This document shows positions 52,847 through 63,045 of a DNA stretch of 64,000 bases, piece after piece (position 1 is the stretch's first letter; every line of letters begins with the position of its first letter). Where the stretch lies: positions 124,001 through 188,000 of the forward strand of contig NZ_JACCPY010000005.1 in the NCBI RefSeq assembly GCF_013426975.1. The letters are read 5' to 3'. The translations under genes and the position numbers were made by a program. The notes beneath the pieces were generated by a model. It was not told the origin of the DNA and ran no database searches. It saw only the letters and a program-made list of their open reading frames with translations. The stretch is from Sphaerotilus sulfidivorans. Its GTDB lineage: Bacteria; Pseudomonadota; Gammaproteobacteria; Burkholderiales; Burkholderiaceae_C.

Positions 52847-53863
52847 ATGCAGACCTCCGAATCCACCTCCGTCCCGACTTCGGCCGCGCCGCCCACCGAG
52901 GCCGAACGCCGCGCCGCCCACGAGATCAACAAGCTGTCCAAGCGCCTGCACCGCCAGGTCGGTCAGGCGATCACCGACTACAACATGATCGAGGAGGGCG
53001 ACCGGGTCATGGTCTGCCTCTCGGGCGGCAAGGACAGCTACTCGCTGCTCGACATCCTGCTGAACCTGCAGCAGCGCGCGCCGATCAACTTCTCGATCGT
53101 CGCGGTCAACCTCGACCAGAAGCAGCCGGGCTTCCCGGCCGAGGTGCTGCCGGCCTACCTGAAGAGCCGCGGCGTCGACTTCCACATCGAGAACCAGGAC
53201 ACCTACTCGGTGGTCAAGCGCGTGATTCCCGAGGGCGACACGATGTGCAGCCTGTGCTCGCGGCTGCGCCGGGGCATCCTGTACCGGGTCGCCGGCGAGC
53301 TGGGCGCCAACAAGATCGCGCTTGGCCACCACCGCGACGACTTCCTCGGCACCGTCTTCCTGAACCTGTTCTTCCAGGGCCGCCTGAAGGGCATGCCGCC
53401 GAAGCTGGTCAGCGACGACGGCCGCCACACCGTGATCCGTCCGCTGGCCTATGTCGCCGAGACCGACATCGAGCGCTGGGCCGCGCACCGCCAGTTCCCG
53501 ATCATCCCGTGCACGCTGTGCGGCAGCCAGGAGAACCTGCAGCGCGTGCAGGTCAGGAAGATGCTGCGCGAGTGGGACCAGAAGTTCCCGGGCCGCATCG
53601 ACAACATGCACCGCGCCTTCAGCCATGTGGTCCCGTCGCACCTGATGGACCGCAAGCTCTTTCCCTTCGAGACCATCCGCCCGACCGGCCAGGCCGACCC
53701 GATGGGCGACAAGGCCTTCGACCATGACGATGACGAGGACGACGACGCCTGCGCGACGCCGGCCGCCGCCGAGGCGGGACTGCCGGCCGAGGCCGCGATC
53801 TCGCTGGAGGCGCTGCGCCGCACGCTGAGCCCGTCGTCGCCCTTCCTGCCCGCTCAGGACTGA
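52847..53863 (+). CDS. ttcA: tRNA 2-thiocytidine biosynthesis protein
   Basis: 338-residue ATPase that thiolates cytidine 32 of certain tRNAs through an iron-sulfur cluster. PP-loop motif [12 protein letters not shown] (about 59-70); cluster cysteines in [11 protein letters not shown] and [34 protein letters not shown] and [17 protein letters not shown] are also characteristic. The C-terminus has an acidic extension ([14 protein letters not shown]) beyond the usual length. The start codon abuts a 14-base tandem duplication and lacks an obvious ribosome-binding site. Confidence 0.95.
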   Translation: MQTSESTSVPTSAAPPTEAERRAAHEINKLSKRLHRQVGQAITDYNMIEEGDRVMVCLSGGKDSYSLLDILLNLQQRAPINFSIVAVNLDQKQPGFPAEVLPAYLKSRGVDFHIENQDTYSVVKRVIPEGDTMCSLCSRLRRGILYRVAGELGANKIALGHHRDDFLGTVFLNLFFQGRLKGMPPKLVSDDGRHTVIRPLAYVAETDIERWAAHRQFPIIPCTLCGSQENLQRVQVRKMLREWDQKFPGRIDNMHRAFSHVVPSHLMDRKLFPFETIRPTGQADPMGDKAFDHDDDEDDDACATPAAAEAGLPAEAAISLEALRRTLSPSSPFLPAQD

Positions 53864-53879
53864 TCCGAGGAGACTGCCG

Positions 53880-54542
53880 ATGTCTGCCCCTTCGAACGAC
53901 GCGGGCGCCCGGCCCGGACGCCGACGCCTGCTGGCGCTGGGTGCGCTGGCGCCGCTGGCCGCGCTGCTGCCCGGCTGCGCGCTGCTGAAGCAGAGCGTCG
54001 TCGATGTGGCGAGCTTCGGCGCGTGGCCGAGCGGCCGCCGCGCCGGTGCCTATGCCTTCGATCGGCTGCCCTCGCAGCAGGCCGATCCGGCCGCGCAGCA
54101 GCGGCTGGAGCAGGCGGCGGCGCAGGCGCTGGAGCGGGTCGGCTTCGTGGCCGCAGCCACGCCGGCCCAGGTCGAGGTGCTGGTGCAGCTCGACAGCCGC
54201 TTCAGCCGGGTGCTGTCGCCGTTTGCCGATCCCTGGCCGGGGCCCTTCGCGCCGGTGCGCCGCGCGCCGCCGCCACCGGACCGCCGCATTCACGGCTCGG
54301 TCGTGATCGGCTCGGGCGTGGGCTTCGGGGCCGGCTTCGGCTGGCAGGATGTGCACGAGCGCCAGCAGCTGCTGATGCTGCTGGTCGACCGCGCCAGCCG
54401 CGAGCGTCTGGTCGAGATCCGCATCGAGCATGAGGCGCGCCACACCAGCCCCGATCTGCTGCCGCTGATGTTCGAGGCCGGCCTGCAGGGCTTTCCGGAC
54501 CTGCCGCCGGGCACGCGCCGCGTCACGATCCAGCTGCCGTAG
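53880..54542 (+). CDS. DUF4136 lipoprotein
   Basis: 220-residue predicted lipoprotein: RRRLLALGALAPLAALLPGC ends in the lipobox cysteine (about residue 33). The mature part has the DUF4136 pattern (YAFDRLPSQQADPAAQQRLE, AQVEVLVQLDSRFSRVLSPF, then GSVVIGSGVGFGAGFG and LMLLVDRASRERLVEIRIEH). Function unknown; it lies in the envelope. A GAGGAG ribosome-binding site is present. The 3' end overlaps the convergent DUF6279 gene by 20 bases. Confidence 0.86.
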   Translation: MSAPSNDAGARPGRRRLLALGALAPLAALLPGCALLKQSVVDVASFGAWPSGRRAGAYAFDRLPSQQADPAAQQRLEQAAAQALERVGFVAAATPAQVEVLVQLDSRFSRVLSPFADPWPGPFAPVRRAPPPPDRRIHGSVVIGSGVGFGAGFGWQDVHERQQLLMLLVDRASRERLVEIRIEHEARHTSPDLLPLMFEAGLQGFPDLPPGTRRVTIQLP

Positions 54543-55446
54543 CGGTGGCGGCGCCGGCCGCGCGCAGGTCGCGGGCCCAGCCCTGCAGCCGTGTGGCGGC
54601 CTCGCGGCGCTGGCTGGCGTCGGTGCGGTTGTGCAGCTCGGCGATCAGCTCGCACTGGAAGCGCTGCAGCTGTTCGCGGTACTGGCGCGCCTGCGGATCG
54701 TCCGGCTCGAGCGTGCGCCGGGCCCAGGCCTGCAGCAGCGCGGTGCGGCGCTCGCGCTCCGGCGCCTGCAGCGTGCGCAGCGCCTGCAGGGTCTCGATCA
54801 GGTCGCGCTGCTGGCGCTCGCGCTCGAGCTGCCAGCGCGCCGCATCCCAGGGCGAGGCGCGCAGCCTTTCGGCGACCAGCCGGCGCTGCGCCGCATCCAG
54901 CCGGCCGTAGAAGGTCTCGGCGCGCTCGATCAGCCGCTCGCGCGAGGCGCGCTGGCGCTGGTCGGCATCGCCGCGCACGAAGCGCTCGCGCCAGTCGCGG
55001 TTGTCCTCGTCGAGCGCCTGCTGCAGGTGGCGCAGCTGCGCCTCGCTCAGCCCGGCCAGCACATCGGCCATCGCGCCGCCGGCCAGCGTCTGCAGATGCA
55101 GCTGCTGGCGCTCGCGCAGCTGCTGCCACCAGCGGCACAGCCGCTCCGGGCGGGTGTCGGCGCCGGCCTCGCGCGCGATCTCCTCGATCAGCGCGACATC
55201 CTCGGCCAGCGCCAGCGGGTGGCGGCGATGCCAGTCCAGCCACTGCGTCAGCGCCTGGCGCACCCGCGGCGCCTGCGCGTCGTCGAAGTCGAGGCGCCGG
55301 TCCAGCCACCACCAGGCCAGCGTGTCGGCCTGCCGGTAGGCCAGACCGACGCTGCTGCAGGCGCCCAGCAGCATCGTCAGCGCCAAAACCGGCAGGAGTC
55401 GCGACCACTTGACGCACTTAAGGCGCGGAAGTCGTGCCAGTGCCAT
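54523..55446 (-). CDS. DUF6279-family lipoprotein
   Basis: 307-residue predicted lipoprotein with signal and lipobox LPVLALTMLLGAC (Cys about residue 27). The mature protein is highly alpha-helical and rich in Arg, Gln and Glu (YRQADTLAWWWLDRRLDFDD, then WLDWHRRHPLALAEDVALIE), which fits DUF6279. Probably a helical periplasmic lipoprotein; role unknown. Start at 55446 (MALARLPRLKCVKW). Divergent from glmU. Confidence 0.8.
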   Translation of the reverse strand: MALARLPRLKCVKWSRLLPVLALTMLLGACSSVGLAYRQADTLAWWWLDRRLDFDDAQAPRVRQALTQWLDWHRRHPLALAEDVALIEEIAREAGADTRPERLCRWWQQLRERQQLHLQTLAGGAMADVLAGLSEAQLRHLQQALDEDNRDWRERFVRGDADQRQRASRERLIERAETFYGRLDAAQRRLVAERLRASPWDAARWQLERERQQRDLIETLQALRTLQAPERERRTALLQAWARRTLEPDDPQARQYREQLQRFQCELIAELHNRTDASQRREAATRLQGWARDLRAAGAATATAAGS

Positions 55447-55516
55447 GCCAATCCGGATAATCCGCGATTCCACACCGTCCGGAACACACGGAACACGCTT
55501 GAGAGAGGATCTGCGC

Positions 55517-56905
55517 ATGTCGCTCGATGTTGTGATCATGGCCGCTGGCAAGGGCACGCGGATGAAGTCTGCCCGCCCGAAGGTGCTGCACCCGCTTGCC
55601 GGTCGGCCCCTATTGCAGCATGTCCTCGAGACCGGCATCGGTCTGGGGGCGGAGCGGCTGATCACCGTGACCGGTCACGGGGCCGAACAGGTCGAGCAGG
55701 CGATGCGCCGCGCGCTGCCTGAGGCGCCGCTGGCCTTCGTGCGCCAGGAGCCGCAGCTCGGCACCGGCCACGCGGTGCAGCAGGCGGTGCCGGAGCTTCC
55801 CGAGTCGGGGACCACGCTGATCCTGAACGGCGACGTGCCGCTGGTCAAGGCGGAAACCGCCAAGGCGCTGATCCAGGCCTGCGCCGGCGAGCGTCTGGTG
55901 CTGCTGACGGTCGTGCTGGCCGATCCGACCGGCTACGGCCGCATCGTGCGCGAAGGCGAGGCGGTTCGCGCCATCGTCGAGCACAAGGACGCCACCCCTG
56001 AGCAGCGCCAGATCCGCGAGGGCTACACCGGCATGATGGCCGCGCCCACCGCGCACCTGAAGCGCTGGCTGGCCCGGCTGAGCAACGACAACGCCCAGAA
56101 GGAGTACTACCTGACCGACATCGTCGCGATGGCGGTGGCCGACGGCGTGCCGGTCGTCGCGACCCAGGCCACCGGCGAGACCGAGGTGCTGGGCGTCAAC
56201 AGCCCGGTGCAGCTCGCCGACCTGGAGCGCCGCTTCCAGCGCGAGCAGGCCGAGAGGCTGATGGAGGCCGGCGTGCGGCTGATGGACCCGGCGCGCTTCG
56301 ACCTGCGCGGCACGCTGCGCACCGGCCGCGATGTCGCCATCGATGTCAACTGCGTCTTCGAGGGCTCGGTCGAGCTGGGCGACGATGTGCAGATCGGCGC
56401 CAACTGCGTGATCCGCAACGCCCGCATCGCCGCCGGCGCGGTCATCCACCCCTTCACCTGCATCGACGGCGAGGCCGCTGGCGCCGAGGTCGGCGAGGGC
56501 GCGCTGGTCGGGCCGTTCGCGCGGCTGCGCCCGGGCGCCAGGCTGGGCCGCGAGGTGCACATCGGCAACTTCGTCGAGGTCAAGAACTCGACGCTGGCCG
56601 ATGGCGCCAAGGCCAATCACCTGGCCTACCTGGGCGACGCCACCGTGGGCGAGCGCGTCAACTACGGCGCCGGCAGCATCACCGCCAACTACGACGGCGC
56701 CAACAAGCACCGCACCGTCATCGAGAACGATGTGCACATCGGCTCGAACTGCGTGCTGGTCGCGCCGATCACCGTCGGCGCCGGTGCCACCGTCGGCGGC
56801 GGCTCGACGATCACGAAGAACGTCGGCGCCGGCGAGCTGGCGGTCGCGCGCGGCAAGCAGATCGGCATCGGCGGCTGGGCCCGCCCGGTCAAGGCGAAGA
56901 AATGA
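55517..56905 (+). CDS. glmU: Bifunctional N-acetylglucosamine-1-phosphate uridyltransferase/glucosamine-1-phosphate acetyltransferase
   Basis: 462-residue enzyme making UDP-GlcNAc for peptidoglycan and LPS. N-terminal pyrophosphorylase domain: DVVIMAAGKGTRMKSARPKV and later LNGDVPLV, EGYTGMMA. C-terminal left-handed beta-helix acetyltransferase domain with hexapeptide repeats: GCFEGSV-like NCVFEGSVELGDDVQIG, HLAYLGDATVGERVNYGAGS and VGAGATVGGGSTITKNV. Start at 55517 has a GAGAGGA ribosome-binding site. The next gene overlaps by 4 bases; glmS lies downstream, so both GlcNAc enzymes are in the window. Confidence 0.97.
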   Translation: MSLDVVIMAAGKGTRMKSARPKVLHPLAGRPLLQHVLETGIGLGAERLITVTGHGAEQVEQAMRRALPEAPLAFVRQEPQLGTGHAVQQAVPELPESGTTLILNGDVPLVKAETAKALIQACAGERLVLLTVVLADPTGYGRIVREGEAVRAIVEHKDATPEQRQIREGYTGMMAAPTAHLKRWLARLSNDNAQKEYYLTDIVAMAVADGVPVVATQATGETEVLGVNSPVQLADLERRFQREQAERLMEAGVRLMDPARFDLRGTLRTGRDVAIDVNCVFEGSVELGDDVQIGANCVIRNARIAAGAVIHPFTCIDGEAAGAEVGEGALVGPFARLRPGARLGREVHIGNFVEVKNSTLADGAKANHLAYLGDATVGERVNYGAGSITANYDGANKHRTVIENDVHIGSNCVLVAPITVGAGATVGGGSTITKNVGAGELAVARGKQIGIGGWARPVKAKK

Positions 56906-57339
56906 ACCCGTCGGCCGGCAGCGGACTGAGCGGGCTGTGGCACAGCCTGACCGGCAAGGCGACCGTGCCGGCCGCGTCGGCCTCCAGCGCGCCGGCTGCG
57001 GCGATCGCCACCGGTGCCGGCCTGCCGTTCGAGCCGACCCACTATCAGCGCCTCGGTCTGGCCGAGGACTGCACCGAGGCGGAGATCGAGATCGCCTGGC
57101 ACCGGGTCTCGGCCGATCTGCTGCCGCCGCTTCCTCCTGCCGAGCGTCTCAAGCCGCAGGCCGCCCGTGCGGGCGCGGCCGACGAGACCCGCTCCGCGCA
57201 GCGGCGCGCCGACGACCGCCGGCTGGCGCATGCGGTGCTGAGCGATCCGGCCCGGCGTGCGGTCTACGACGCCTGGCTGGCGCGCGAGCGCGCCGCCCGC
57301 CCGCCGCAGGGCTGGCTGACGCGGCTGCGCGGGCGCTGA
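56902..57339 (+). CDS. DnaJ-like protein lacking the HPD motif
   Basis: 145-residue protein. Residues about 46-130 have the outline of a J-domain: HYQRLGLAEDCTEAEIEIAW (helix I and II) and RRLAHAVLSDPARRAVYDAW (helix III and IV, where VLSDPARRAVYD is strongly J-like). The loop between helices II and III reads DLLPPLPPAERLKPQAARAG, so the invariant HPD tripeptide that triggers DnaK ATPase is missing. The first ~40 residues are low complexity. Coupled to glmU by a 4-base overlap. It may bind rather than activate a chaperone or serve as an adaptor. Confidence 0.7.
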   Translation: MNPSAGSGLSGLWHSLTGKATVPAASASSAPAAAIATGAGLPFEPTHYQRLGLAEDCTEAEIEIAWHRVSADLLPPLPPAERLKPQAARAGAADETRSAQRRADDRRLAHAVLSDPARRAVYDAWLARERAARPPQGWLTRLRGR

Positions 57340-57361
57340 TCGCACGCTGATCGGACGGCTT

Positions 57362-57850
57362 TCAGTCGCGCGGCTTCGCGGGCAATGTGAGCTGCAGGCC
57401 GCTCTTGGCGCGGTGCACGCTGAAGAAGCAGCGCACATTGCGCACGTTCACGTCGCTGGTGAACAGGCGCTGCGCCAGCGCCTGGTAGGCCGGCATGTCG
57501 GCGACCTGCGCGATCAGCACGAAGTCCGGGCCGCCCTGGGTGCGGTAGCACTGCTGCACGCCGGGCTCGGCCACCGCCCGGGCCTCGAAGGCCTCGATGC
57601 GGTCGATGGCCTGGCGGTCGAGCGTGATCTCGACGATCGCGGTCAGGCCGTGGCCGAGCGCTTCGGGCGACAGGATGGCCACCGTGCGCTCGATGACGCC
57701 CGCATCGGTCAGCCGCTTGACGCGGCGCAGGCTGGTCGCGGCCGAGACATGGACCGCCTCGGCGATCGCCTGGTTCGAGCGTGAGGCGTCACGCTGCAGC
57801 TCGTCGAGCAGCTTCAGGTCGATGGCGTCCACCGGGATGAGGGTCGACAT
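57362..57850 (-). CDS. Lrp/AsnC-family transcriptional regulator
   Basis: 162-residue regulator: N-terminal winged helix-turn-helix ([40 protein letters not shown]) and C-terminal RAM/AsnC ligand domain ([20 protein letters not shown]). Start at 57850 (MSTLIPVDA) with GAGGA upstream; an ATG at 57865 is possible. It is divergent from glmS across an AT-rich region with several palindromes, so it probably regulates itself and perhaps glmS. The effector amino acid is unknown. Confidence 0.92.
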   Translation of the reverse strand: MSTLIPVDAIDLKLLDELQRDASRSNQAIAEAVHVSAATSLRRVKRLTDAGVIERTVAILSPEALGHGLTAIVEITLDRQAIDRIEAFEARAVAEPGVQQCYRTQGGPDFVLIAQVADMPAYQALAQRLFTSDVNVRNVRCFFSVHRAKSGLQLTLPAKPRD

Positions 57851-58006
57851 GAAAAAAATCCTCAAGAAATGCTTTTGAGTGGCATCTTATTGCGTTGCAT
57901 TTGCAATGGGATGTTTTCGGGCAAAAAAGATAATTTTTTGCTCATTCATTTCACGAATCTCTGCCTACCATGCGGGCCTGCTTCCACTTTCCAAGGGAAA
58001 CCACCC
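57851..58006. promoter_or_regulatory. Divergent lrp-glmS control region with palindromes
   Basis: Strikingly AT-rich. It contains a perfect palindrome at 57921-57941 (arms gcaaaaaa/ttttttgc, spacer gataa) and a shorter one at 57895-57906 (ttgcatttgcaa). There is also an inverted pair ctcaa/ttgag at 57861-57879. Lrp-family operators are AT-rich dyads of this type. The predicted promoters of both genes must lie within it. Confidence 0.55.
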
Positions 58007-59869
<1,863 letters not shown>

Positions 59870-59890
59870 CGCGGGTTGCGTCGGCAGAGG

Positions 59891-59912
59891 AAGGGCCTTC
59901 GGGCCCTTTTTT
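59891..59912 (+). terminator. Rho-independent terminator of glmS
   Basis: agggcc/ggccct stem closed by a UUCG tetraloop and followed by six T: a textbook intrinsic terminator 22 bases after the glmS stop. Confidence 0.88.
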
Positions 59913-59976
59913 GTTGGCTGGGGAATCTTGATCGTTGATCGGACAGTACCGGCTTACACGATGTTTTGGGACATTG

Positions 59977-60130
59977 TTGCGCTGATGTACCGATCTACGC
60001 CTTGTGTGAGCACCTGTCCCGGCTCACCCTGGGTCAAGCGCATCACACAAGTAGATTCAGACGGCCTAGAGGCTGGCCTGTGCGACCGGAGATACTCCTA
60101 GTCAGCCAGCATGAAGCTATGCTAGCGCAA
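59977..60130 (+). ncRNA. Putative retron msr-msd RNA
   Basis: The region directly upstream of the reverse transcriptase is non-coding and folds strongly. Its ends are complementary: ttgcgct (59977-59983, a1) and agcgcaa (60124-60130, a2), as required for retron priming. Inside are two large hairpins. Hairpin A has a perfect 9-base pair of arms, cttgtgtga/tcacacaag (60001-60009, 60043-60051), extended by atcta/tagat outside a bulge. Hairpin B (60072-60110) has nested arms gctggc/gccagc, gac/gtc and ggag/ctcc with loop ata. The branching G and the msr/msd border cannot be fixed by eye. a2 ends 32 bases before the RT ATG. Confidence 0.65.
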
Positions 60131-60162
60131 AGCTACAACCCCGTCCACCCGATACGTCCGCC

Positions 60163-61131
60163 ATGCCCATTGTGAAAAAGCCGTTGAAGACGCTGTTTGA
60201 AGCCATGTTCCATGGCAAGCGCTCCTTTGCGGATTTCATGCGCGAAGCGTCTGAGGACGACCTTGGGCGCACTCACATCCGGCAGGGTGCCAAGCGACGT
60301 GAACTGGTCAGCCCGAGCGAACGCCTCCGGGCTTATCACAGCTTCCTGCGCCTATTTCTGGTTGACTTCCTGCCGGTTCATGAGAAGTCCGTGTTCTCGT
60401 ACCGAAAGGGAGTCAGTGCCCGTGCCGCTGTCGAGCAGCATGCACCGAGTCGCCATTTTTTCGTCACAGACATCGAGTCGTTCTTCCCTAGTCTCACGCG
60501 CGGCATCGTGCGCGAGACGATCACCAACGCGATGGCGGAGATCCCCATCGCAGATTTGTCAGACCATCTGGAGCATGTGCTGGACCTGCTATGCGTGGAT
60601 GACGCTGTGCCGATCGGGTTCTCGACTTCTCCGGGTCTCAGCAACGCTGCGCTGTATCCCTTCGATGCTGCCTTTCACGCACGTTGTCAGCAGCTTGGTG
60701 TGATCTACACACGCTACGCCGATGACATAGTTCTGTCGTCGGGCGAGCGCTCTGCAGTGCAAGAGGGAGAGGTTGCTCTCAATGAGCTGCTCGATCGGAT
60801 GTTCCGGGGTGAGCTGCGGTTGCACCGTGGTAAATCGAAGTACCTGCACGTCGGTGGAAAGATCAAGTTGCTGGGCATGGTGCTCCTCCCGAACAGGACG
60901 ATCTCCGTTGACACCTCTGTCAAGGATGAGATTGAAACCATGCTTCACCTGTACCTTCGGGACCGCGAACGGTTCAATAAAATGCTGGAGGTCGGGTCCG
61001 CCAAGACCGAGGCTCGGCTTGCTGGCCTGCTGAACTATGTCAACACCGTGGACCAGTCATACCTAGAGAAGCTGCGGCGCAAGTACGGAGCCGCAGTGGT
61101 GGACATGTTTTTGCACCGATCTTTTGGTTGA
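60163..61131 (+). CDS. Retron-type reverse transcriptase
   Basis: 322-residue reverse transcriptase, the size of retron RTs with no maturase or endonuclease domain. RT motif A FFVTDIESFFPSLT (99-112, Asp103), motif B GFSTSPGLSN (152-161), catalytic motif C YTRYADDIVLSS (182-193, YADD at 185-188), and motif D/E LHRGKSKYLHVGGKIKLLGM. Retron-specific region Y, normally VTG, seems to be LLG here, so it is divergent. The ATPase gene begins 6 bases after its stop. It would copy the msd part of the upstream RNA into RNA-linked DNA that guards the effector. An RT of another defence class (Abi/UG) is the main alternative. Confidence 0.85.
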   Translation: MPIVKKPLKTLFEAMFHGKRSFADFMREASEDDLGRTHIRQGAKRRELVSPSERLRAYHSFLRLFLVDFLPVHEKSVFSYRKGVSARAAVEQHAPSRHFFVTDIESFFPSLTRGIVRETITNAMAEIPIADLSDHLEHVLDLLCVDDAVPIGFSTSPGLSNAALYPFDAAFHARCQQLGVIYTRYADDIVLSSGERSAVQEGEVALNELLDRMFRGELRLHRGKSKYLHVGGKIKLLGMVLLPNRTISVDTSVKDEIETMLHLYLRDRERFNKMLEVGSAKTEARLAGLLNYVNTVDQSYLEKLRRKYGAAVVDMFLHRSFG

Positions 61132-61137
61132 TGTGAT

Positions 61138-62520
61138 ATGAGGTTTCAAGTAGATATCCACGATGTCCGGCCGATCAAGACACTGACGTTTTGCTTGGAC
61201 CTCGACCGCAACGCACCACTTTGTATTGTTGGTCGCAACGGCGCAGGTAAAACTACCTTGGCTAAGGCGGTCATGAACTTCGCGCTGGCTGACACATTTC
61301 GGCGTACCACTTCTGATGGCGCGCTGCGCCAAAGCAGTTTTGTTCGCTACACAGTGGACGGTGTCTCGTTCGAATTTACCTACGACCCGGCGGTGGGCAC
61401 GCTAAGCACTCGTCAGTCGGTGCCGAAGTCGCTGCGGTCGCTGATCGCAGTTGAACTACCGATTCCCCATGGCCAGCGCTTTAGCTATTTTCATGCGCTC
61501 TCCGAGGCGGATAATGAGATCCGCCGCGCCATTATCCTTGATAACCATACTCGGCCTGGAGCCCTGATCGAATTCCTGACGCGCATCTACGGCGATGCGC
61601 GATTCGAGGACTTGCGTGAAGTGAGGTTCTCACGAGGAGCCTGCTGTTTCTACCATGTCGAGGACGAACGCTACGTTCGAGAGGACTACTTCAGCTCGGG
61701 CGAATTTTTCCTCGTCAACCTTTTCAGACGATTGCAGTCAGGGCCTAGGCTCATCTTCATTGACGAGATCGATATCTCTCTTGACGCCGCCGCTCAGGCC
61801 CGATTGGTCAATGAATTGCGTGCTCTGTGTATGGAATTCTCTGTCAACGTTGTGTTCACCAGCCACTCGCTTGCGCTCATGCAGACGCTGCGAGAAGGTG
61901 AGTTGCTCTACATGGAGGCTGTTGGCGAGCAGTCGATACTGGAGGAACGTTCGTTTGCGTATGTCAAGAGTCTGCTGTTCGGTTTCCACGGCTGGGATCG
62001 ATACATCTTGGTGGAGGATGAATCCGCCAAAATGGTCATTCAGCACCACATTGATCTGCATTGCAGGCCAACTTACTACAGCTATCTCATCATCCCGGTT
62101 GGTGGTGTTACGCAGGTCACTGGTCTCCTGCAGCGCAACCGAGACCATGGATTTCTTGCGCCAGCGGATGCAGTCATCGCTATCCTAGATGGAGATCAGG
62201 CAGAAACTGGCAACGTCACCAAGGCAGATACCTACTGTATGCCTCTGAGGTCGCTCGAAAGCGCATTCGAGGCATTGTACGATCAACCTGGTTTCTCTCC
62301 CAAGCTGCCGGACGGTGAGAAAATTCCCGATAAGGGCAGGGGCAAGCACATATATAAGGCATACCGACGCTACCGGCTTCTGTCCGATGCGGAGATCGTC
62401 GAAAGGGTATGCGTTCCCCAAGCTGAGAAAATTCAGAGTTTCTCCGAACAGATTCTCCGTCCCTTCCTGTCTTCTCGATTGGACGCGTCGGATGTTGCTG
62501 CTGCACCAGTGCCGATCTAG
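61138..62520 (+). CDS. ABC-ATPase/TOPRIM (OLD-like) effector of the retron
   Basis: 460-residue protein. The N-terminal SMC/RecF-like ATPase has Walker A GRNGAGKT (32-39), signature SSGE (186-189), Walker B LIFIDE (205-210) with DEIDIS, and H-loop TSHS (241-244). The C-terminal part carries TOPRIM-like acidic motifs: ILVEDESAKMV (290-300, Glu293) and AILDGDQ (348-354, Asp351 and Asp353). This ATPase-plus-TOPRIM arrangement is that of OLD nucleases, known as effectors of Eco8-type retrons. Expected to be restrained by the RT-msDNA complex and released on phage attack, degrading nucleic acid. Coupled to the RT gene (6-base gap). Confidence 0.85.
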   Translation: MRFQVDIHDVRPIKTLTFCLDLDRNAPLCIVGRNGAGKTTLAKAVMNFALADTFRRTTSDGALRQSSFVRYTVDGVSFEFTYDPAVGTLSTRQSVPKSLRSLIAVELPIPHGQRFSYFHALSEADNEIRRAIILDNHTRPGALIEFLTRIYGDARFEDLREVRFSRGACCFYHVEDERYVREDYFSSGEFFLVNLFRRLQSGPRLIFIDEIDISLDAAAQARLVNELRALCMEFSVNVVFTSHSLALMQTLREGELLYMEAVGEQSILEERSFAYVKSLLFGFHGWDRYILVEDESAKMVIQHHIDLHCRPTYYSYLIIPVGGVTQVTGLLQRNRDHGFLAPADAVIAILDGDQAETGNVTKADTYCMPLRSLESAFEALYDQPGFSPKLPDGEKIPDKGRGKHIYKAYRRYRLLSDAEIVERVCVPQAEKIQSFSEQILRPFLSSRLDASDVAAAPVPI

Positions 62521-62543
62521 ATATCGATACGCCCATCGTACCC

Positions 62544-63026
62544 ATGGATAAATTCTTGCTGCAGCAGCAGGTCCTGCAACGGCTCTCCGAAGACCTGCTG
62601 CAGGCCGAAGAGGCCGTGCGGGAGGCCCATGCAACGGCGACCCACGAAGAAAACATCGCCGAGAACAAGTACGACACCCTGGGGCTCGAAGCCGCCTACC
62701 TGGCCACCGGCCAAGCCCGTCGCGCCGCAGCCATCCGCCAGGCACTGGCCCGCTGGCGCCAGTTCCGCCCGCTGCCCTACGACGCCGGCAAAGGCATCCA
62801 GCTCGGTGCGCTGGTCTGCCTGGTCGATGCCGAAGACAGGCAGCAGCAGCTCTTTCTCGGCCCCGATGGCGGCAGCATGCAACTGGTCAGCGGCGCTCAG
62901 ATCGTCCAGGTCATCAGCACCGATGCCCCGTTGGGCAGGGCCCTGCTGGGCAGATGCGAGGGTGACGAGGTGTCGGTACAGGTCGCCCCCAAGCGACTCC
63001 AGTTCGAGGTGCTGCGGGTGCTTTGA
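62544..63026 (+). CDS. GreA/GreB-like transcription elongation factor-related protein
   Basis: 160-residue protein with an N-terminal helical hairpin (about 1-75, LQQQVLQRLSEDLLQAEEAV; AYLATGQARRAAAIRQALAR). The C-terminal beta domain contains STDAPLGRALLGRCEGDEVS, the recognisable end of GreA/GreB (PLGxALLGxxxGDxV). The tip of the coiled coil carries acidic residues (EENIAENKYD) as in cleavage factors. It belongs to a short GreAB-like family; whether it stimulates transcript cleavage is unknown. High GC resumes here, marking the right border of the island. Confidence 0.75.
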   Translation: MDKFLLQQQVLQRLSEDLLQAEEAVREAHATATHEENIAENKYDTLGLEAAYLATGQARRAAAIRQALARWRQFRPLPYDAGKGIQLGALVCLVDAEDRQQQLFLGPDGGSMQLVSGAQIVQVISTDAPLGRALLGRCEGDEVSVQVAPKRLQFEVLRVL

Positions 63027-63045
63027 GCCGCAAGCAAGGATCAGC

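Larger units (their letters stand above)
59913..62520 (+). mobile_element. Low-GC island: putative retron defence system
   Basis: From the glmS terminator to the end of the ATPase gene the sequence is clearly less GC-rich and uses more A/T-ending codons than both flanks. Content: structured non-coding region (59977-60130), reverse transcriptase, and ABC-ATPase/TOPRIM effector. No integrase or transposase is present. RT plus OLD-like effector with an upstream msr-msd-like RNA is the layout of type I-B (Eco8-like) retrons. Confidence 0.75.

Noticed and set aside
59987-62519. gtaccgatcta / gtgccgatcta near-direct repeats at the two ends of the retron island
   Set aside because: 10 of 11 bases match, but the left copy lies inside the proposed ncRNA and so many short matches are expected; not accepted as att or target-site duplication.
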